Assembly: GCA_964035545.1 (NCBI GenBank)
Contig: CAXIUT010000272.1
Span: 30,038 to 94,037, forward strand
DNA: 64,000 bases
DNA from: Bugula neritina
Lineage: Eukaryota > Bryozoa > Gymnolaemata > Cheilostomatida > Bugulidae
Direction: 5' to 3'
In this document: in pieces, positions 59,118 to 64,000 of the stretch
Layout of the letters: each line of letters begins with the position of its first letter
Numbering within the stretch: position 1 is the first letter of the stretch
The notes under the pieces: model-generated
The model's input: only the letters and a program-made list of their open reading frames with translations
Told to the model about the DNA's origin: nothing
The model's database searches: none
Position numbers and translations under genes: made by a program

Positions 59118-60302
59118 TCAGATCCTCTTTCTTGAACTATTTATCTTTTTTCTTTGTTTAAGAGTATTACAAGTGTCCTGAAGTTTAATATCAACTAGTT
59201 GCCCATTTTTACAGTTACTATCAAAGTTTTCACTTCCTTGAGTTAAAGCACAAAGCTTTTTTCGAGTTTTTGTACTTTTTGTTTTACTGATCATTTCTTT
59301 CTTTTGTCTTGGAGGCATCTTCAAAAATTATTTTAAATCAGGATCCTCCTCTCTCTGTTCAAAAGTCAAACACTCTGAGGGCTATCTATAATATATAAGA
59401 TTGATACGTTCGTGGATCATTGCTTCTAGGCTAGATGATAACACATTATTTTTTAGCCTCTTGAAAAGTCAATAAACTATTTTGACTTTCTATTTATCTT
59501 GAGTGATCCCTACTAAAACAAAGCGAATCTTAATCAGCTTTACCTTTTTGTGAATCTATTATAATGTTAGAACAATTGATACTACCAATACCACATCCAA
59601 ATTGAGTAAGATTATTATGAAACATAACTGCGGATTGATTAGCAGTACTCCATGTGCTATCTTGATGTTTTTTTAATTTTTATATTTATTTTCTCAAAAA
59701 AGCAATCATCAAATCTTAATATCAATAAAAATACCTTTCTCTTGAATGATTTACTAAAGTTTATTATTCTTATATTTCTAATTCTACACTATTTTAAAAC
59801 ACTCCTTTCTAATCCTTTCTAACTCATTTTCTAGAGTTTGTTTATACTTTCGAAAACGATCCAGTTAATTAGTTAGTGACATGATTTGATTATCCTTTTA
59901 GTTTTGTTAATTAATTCCCCTTGAAGTCAACTACAATTTCTATTTTGATAACTTCTAATATGACCCCTTCAATTGTCTGTACTCAGATTTAACAGTCATT
60001 AACTATCCATATAGTGCACTGATATTAGGTTTCTATTTGATGTCTACACATTTGTAAGGAGTTTTTTCATTTTGTCTTGATTTAGATCTAACAAGTTTCT
60101 TTGGAGAACTAAGATTCCTCAGATCTTTTTTTGATTTTTTCCTCTATTTAAGAGGGATTTGATTGCATCGTGGAGGTTAGTGCTCCACTATAAGAGAACT
60201 ATGGACAGCTGATTTAAATTAATTTTCTTTAAGTTTTTATTTGATTCTTGCGATATCGCGCGATGGTTTTCCACTAATGATATTGTTATTTAGGGGCTTC
60301 AT
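59118..60302 (-). CDS. Coiled-coil protein with basic tail
   Basis: 380 residues from ATG 60302 in three exons; introns at 59715-59734 (20 nt) and 59386-59407 (22 nt). The N-terminal ~110 residues are basic and disordered. Residues ~110-230 are coiled coil (LYGELMTVKSEYRQLKGSYE; LTNELDRFRKYKQTLENELE). Then comes a polar segment (CGIGSINCSNIIIDS), and a Lys/Arg-rich C-terminus (MPPRQKKEMISKTKSTKTRK). No known domain. An internal ATG at 59882 is in frame, but coding sequence clearly extends upstream. 27 bp separate it from the CLP1 stop on the same strand. Confidence 0.72.
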
Positions 60303-60329
60303 AAATTACTAACGGGTATAATATAAACA

Positions 60330-61626
60330 TCAATTTTTTTATGAAATCATTGAGACCCAAATTTTATCTCTATACTTCTAGAAATCAGCATGAGCTGGTA
60401 CATCAAAAGTAATATAATCTTAACCTATTCTAGCGATTCTCAAGGCCAGAAGGACTACACTCTGAAGAATCCTCTGAGCAGTTTGCTAAGGGTCTTCTGT
60501 TAAGTCTCCTTAATAAAAAATAAAATACGTTCTGCTTGAAGAATAGCGACTCCTGTTTTATTGACTAACTATGTTTTGAAATCAACAATTCTGACATAAG
60601 GAAGACGACAATGTTCCTACTAGATAATCTCATAAAGAGATATATCTTAGAATGGCAGTTTTTATTCTTTGATTTGGTTTGAATCGAGGTATCTTTTGAT
60701 TTTTGACTGTTTTTGCAATTTTTTTAAACTGTTATTATCTACTCCTTATAGTCTAGGAGCAATATATTTTTGAATATCCGGACAGTTTCTTGAGATAAAG
60801 CTGGAGATATCAGGACTATCCACGATTAGAACATGAGTAATTCCAAATATTGATAGTAGTTCTGCTAGTATTTCTTTAAGATTTTTTTTTTAATCAGATA
60901 TTCTTGGACATTGTAATATAACACCAGATGCAAAATTTGATATCTAATTTTTCATTCCTTTACGACTGACTTCTTCCATTTCTTTATAATTTTATAATTA
61001 CAGCGATTTAGACGACTATCAACATGACCAGCAAGCATTCTAGCACTTTTAAGAAAAGAAGAAGTGCGAATTCTACGGTTTCCATAGACCATACATATTT
61101 TTTAGCAATGAGCTAAAATATCCTAGCTGGTTGATACTTTATACTTGTAAACTGCTGCTCCGATAGAGCCATCCAGAAAAAGTGAATTTTAGAGATCTAG
61201 ATCTACGAAAATTGGTTGCATATTAAGCTTACCTGTCCATGTTAAAAGAAGTCTTGATGAATAAGCGATCCCACTATTTTAACCGCCTACTATGGCTATT
61301 CTAGGACCTTTTTTCAATTGTTCCTGAGCTAGTTTTCTTGATATTGTAAGATCACAATGAAGGGCGATGTACTTGATCATGGGACTTTATGGTAGAGGAT
61401 TGTGATGAGTGATATCAATCCACTACTAACTGCTTTTACTATTTTTATCTTAAGGCCACTCAGCCTCTACTTCACATCCTTCCCAAGTGAAGATAAGGAT
61501 AATACAGGGCATTTGAAATTTAAGTGGATAATGTTTTTTTAATTCCATTCCTAGGACTTCAGCTTATCCTGATATCAGACTCAGTTTGAGTTAATCAGTA
61601 GATGTGCTATCGGCTTACTGAATCAT
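60330..61626 (-). CDS. CLP1: CLP1-like mRNA 3'-end processing factor with degenerate P-loop
   Basis: 418 residues from ATG 61626 in three exons; 20-nt introns at 60982-61001 and 60509-60528. CLP1 is part of cleavage factor II in pre-mRNA 3'-end processing, and in animals a 5'-OH RNA kinase. N-terminal domain: LSLISGEAEVLGMELKKHY, FTWEGCEVE. Central domain: GPRIAIVGGENSGIAYSSRLLL, then PIFVDLDLENSLFLDGSIGAAVY. C-terminal domain: GVAILQAERDLTEDPEQTAQ and IARIGEDYITFDVPAH. The Walker A Lys-Ser/Thr of active kinases is missing (GENSGIAYSS), so ATP binding is doubtful, as in some fungal CLP1s that bind but do not hydrolyse. TAA at SG-E-AEVLG fits Glu. Confidence 0.82.
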
Positions 61627-61809
61627 ATAGGTGTGAAGAGGAGATATAGATATTGATTGAACTTTATTTACTTTTTAGTTTTACATTGATTATGATGATT
61701 CAAAACTACTCAAAAAGAGATATTGAAATGTTTAATTATTGTGTAGTAATATAAGATAGTTTTAGATTTAAACATAAATAAGGTGCTAAATTGTATTATA
61801 TATATTACT

Positions 61810-62284
61810 ATGATTGTCAACATTCCATAAATAATAGATTTTAAGGGAGAAAAATAAAATTAGAACAAATTCAAGAAAAATACAAGCCTGTCAAGTGTAA
61901 AAACAGCCATTGAACCATACTTTAATCACTAAACTGTTTGTAGAACTGTTAATCTGTCCCAAAAAACTAAACTTATACATTTGATTACTAACTAAAACTG
62001 TAATCTCAAAAAAGTAAAAATTTGTTTAATTCTAGGCTTCTAAACTTGCTGATCTGAGCTACAGTACAGCTAAGAAAGTTTATGCTCGTTTCAGAAAAAC
62101 ACTTAAATCAAAGATATCTATCCAACCTAGACTCCCGACTTCTTCTCAAAGATGTTCGTACTCTTCAATCCAAGAAAAAAATGAAAAAGTTAAGCAAGTG
62201 GAGATAGTTTGTACAATTGCGGGAAGATAGCAAATGATAAAAAAAGAAGAGAAGAAAGAAGAAGATGATTGTGTATAATATTGA
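61810..62284 (+). CDS. Small helix-turn-helix protein
   Basis: 150 residues in two exons around a 22-nt intron at 62014-62035, ATG 61810 to TGA 62282-62284. The intron splits a helix-turn-helix: KLIHLITNENCNLKKASKLA then LSYSTAKKVYARFRKTL. The 'L.YSTAK..Y' turn is a pattern I associate with small ciliate and other protist HTH proteins, possibly transposase-derived. Flanks are basic (EKENENKFKKN) and the C-terminus is Lys/Glu-rich. No catalytic domain. A DNA-binding role is inferred from the fold alone. Confidence 0.65.
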
Positions 62285-62617
62285 GTTTTTAAAAATAAAA
62301 CTGAAGTCAATAGTAAGTTTGATAGGTCATCGGTCAATCAAAGTTAGGAGTATGGGTTGTACTATGCCGTCATTTTGATTTTATAAATCCATTTAGAAAG
62401 ATTAATTAATATTCTACCCCCATAGTTGAAAATTATCAAAAATAAAATATCAAATAAAACTAACAAATTCTTTAAAAAGATAGTCAAAATGTACTATAAA
62501 TAACTTAAGAATTGATAATTCTTTGAGGTGTCTTTTTTTGAATATTTTTAAAAAATAAAGTGTTTAAGATAAACAGATTTTGATATAAAGTTGATTTATA
62601 TTTTAATTGGGATCCTA
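62285..62617. other. AT-rich intergenic spacer
   Basis: 333 bp between two plus-strand genes. No frame, RNA gene or repeat recognised; presumably 3' UTR and promoter of the DnaJ gene. Confidence 0.6.
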
Positions 62618-63849
62618 ATGTTCTTGCATCGATTCCTAAGACCAACAAGTTGTCTATTTCGTTCGTGTTACTGGTTGGCAGCCAAAAAGAAAGACCCCTA
62701 TTGTATGATCTTTTCTAGAAAGGATAGAAATACTAGGAGTTAATAGGAACGCATCTTCAACAGATATCAAAAAAGCTTACTATAAACTAGCACAAGAACA
62801 TCATCCAGACAAAAGCTCTAATCCAAACGCCAAAGATAAGTTCGCCTAAATAAACAAGTATTTTTCAATGTATGCAGTGCTTACTAAATTCTTTCTGATG
62901 AAGGGAAAAGAAGAATGTTCGATCAGACTGGATCAACCGATAGTGATCCCTATGCAGGCTTTGATAATGAAGATATTTTCAGTCAATTTAAAAATGGAGG
63001 TTTTCGTGGAGGGAGAGGACAGAAAATGCATGCACAAGATTTTTAATCTATCTTTTAAGATTTATTTGGAGGTATGGGAGGAGGAGGAGGTCGAAGAGGA
63101 GGAGGAAAACGATCGTAACAAAATGATATGGCATCAGAAGATGTTATGATTCGCTGTGATTTATCTTTTGATGAGGCAGTAAACGGTACTTCAAAAGTAT
63201 AGTTTTTTTAAAGTAGACTATCGAGTATAGACGTTTAAGCATATGTGATACTTGCAAAGGAAACAAAGCCAAACCAGGTTCTAAACCTCAGAAATGCCAT
63301 AGCTGTCAAGGTACAGGGTATATGACTTTCCAGCAAGGAATTATGATGATGAGGATGGAATGTGAAAGATGTTCAGGCAGTGGGCAGATAATTGGCACTC
63401 CTTGTGGAAGTTGTTCTGGTAAAGGTACATAGAATGTGAAGGCTAAGTAAGAAATAAAATTTCCTAAGGGAATTGATAATGGAGCGACTTTGAAGTTCAA
63501 AGGGAAGGGGAATGTTTATGGAGATTTAATTATACAAGTCAATGTTAAAAAACATCCTGAATTTAAAAGAGTAGGAAATGATGCTGTAATCTAAAAGTAA
63601 TTTTCAGCTATTGATCTTGTTTTAGGAGTATAGATTGAAGTAGCTACTATATATGGAGAGAAAAAGAAATTAAAGATTCCTGGGGGGACTCAAAATGGTG
63701 ATAAGATTAAGATGGTGCGTGAAGGTTTCCAAAGGGTAAATAGCGGATAAAAAGGTAATCAAATTGTGGTGATAAAAGTTAAAATTCCTTCAAAACTAAC
63801 TAAATAGTAAAAATAGCTTTATGAACAACTGAAAAAAATATCAAAATGA
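62618..63849 (+). CDS. Mitochondrial DnaJ (Hsp40, Mdj1/DNAJA3 type)
   Basis: 388 residues in four exons; introns 62703-62727 (25 nt), 62858-62877 and 63197-63216 (20 nt each). A type I J protein: presequence [17 protein letters not shown]-domain [20 protein letters not shown] with HPD in EHHPDKSS; Gly-rich [13 protein letters not shown]; and four CxxCxGxG-type zinc repeats ([36 protein letters not shown]), then the substrate-binding C-domain with [11 protein letters not shown]. It stimulates mitochondrial Hsp70 and hands over unfolded clients. The Glu of DPYE is TAA split by intron 1. The stop lies 64 bp from the telomere. Confidence 0.93.
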
Positions 63850-63913
63850 TAAATATGCTAATTTATATAAATAGTTAAATTACAATATCTGACATCTACG
63901 AATATCACTTATC

Positions 63914-64000
63914 GGGGTTGGGGTTGGGGTTGGGGTTGGGGTTGGGGTTGGGGTTGGGGTTGGGGTTGGGGTTGGGGTTGGGGTTGGGGTTGGGGTTGGG
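63914..64000 (+). repeat. Telomere, GGGGTT repeats (right end of piece E)
   Basis: About 14.5 perfect units reaching the window edge, so the true length may be greater. With the left block at 48922 this makes piece E a complete ~15-kb chromosome. Confidence 0.97.

Overview
The window is somatic (macronuclear) DNA of a ciliate. Two lines of evidence show it. First, blocks of the oligohymenophorean telomere repeat CCCCAA/GGGGTT cap pieces of 8-15 kb. Second, every long reading frame is full of in-frame TAA and TAG and ends only at TGA. At conserved positions of recognised proteins (ABC transporter Walker B and signature, DEAH helicase motif V, J-domain, ZIP transmembrane helix 4, citrate synthase, CLP1), TAA and TAG stand where other organisms have glutamate, while conserved glutamines use CAA/CAG. 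The code is therefore UAA/UAG = Glu, UGA = stop: the peritrich nuclear code (NCBI table 30), not the Tetrahymena/Paramecium Gln code. UGA is also used once as selenocysteine, in a selenoprotein W. Under this code nearly all genes read through cleanly once very short introns are removed. I count 30, of which 24 are exactly 20 nt.

Layout. Piece A (1-10291, left end outside the window): a coil protein, a small probably mitochondrial protein, selenoprotein W with its SECIS element, a Hook-like protein, citrate synthase, two hypotheticals, a 3-methyladenine DNA glycosylase, a low-complexity protein and PACRG. Piece B (10492-18814, both telomeres present): a J-domain-like protein, a coiled coil, and a giant DEAH-helicase/RBR ubiquitin-ligase fusion. 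Piece C (18815-34882, right telomere only): two tandem cysteine-rich multi-pass membrane-protein genes (the first frameshifted), a Sec23/24-like protein, a TauE/SafE transporter, a RING membrane protein with an in-frame TGA, and an acidic gene cut off by the telomere. Piece D (35083-48921, left telomere only): a FAM135-type lipase, coiled coils, an Atm1-type ABC transporter, REI1/ZNF622, a cytochrome b561/b5/reductase fusion, and a third cysteine-rich membrane protein. Piece E (48922-64000, both telomeres): a tandem cyclic-nucleotide-binding-like protein, a cation channel, FHA-RINGv-FHA, a KDM4-like JmjC demethylase, a ZIP transporter, REEP/Yop1, CLP1, a helix-turn-helix protein and a mitochondrial DnaJ. 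Two joins are 200-N gaps between facing telomeres; the joins at 18814 and 48922 have no gap.

The genome is very compact. Stop codons lie 65-120 bp from telomeres, and intergenic gaps are often 27-60 bp. Most genes are ordinary housekeeping genes (mitochondrial, mRNA 3' processing, ribosome biogenesis, cilia) with no operon logic. The repeated theme is the family of long cysteine-rich multi-pass membrane proteins at the two joins that lack one telomere.
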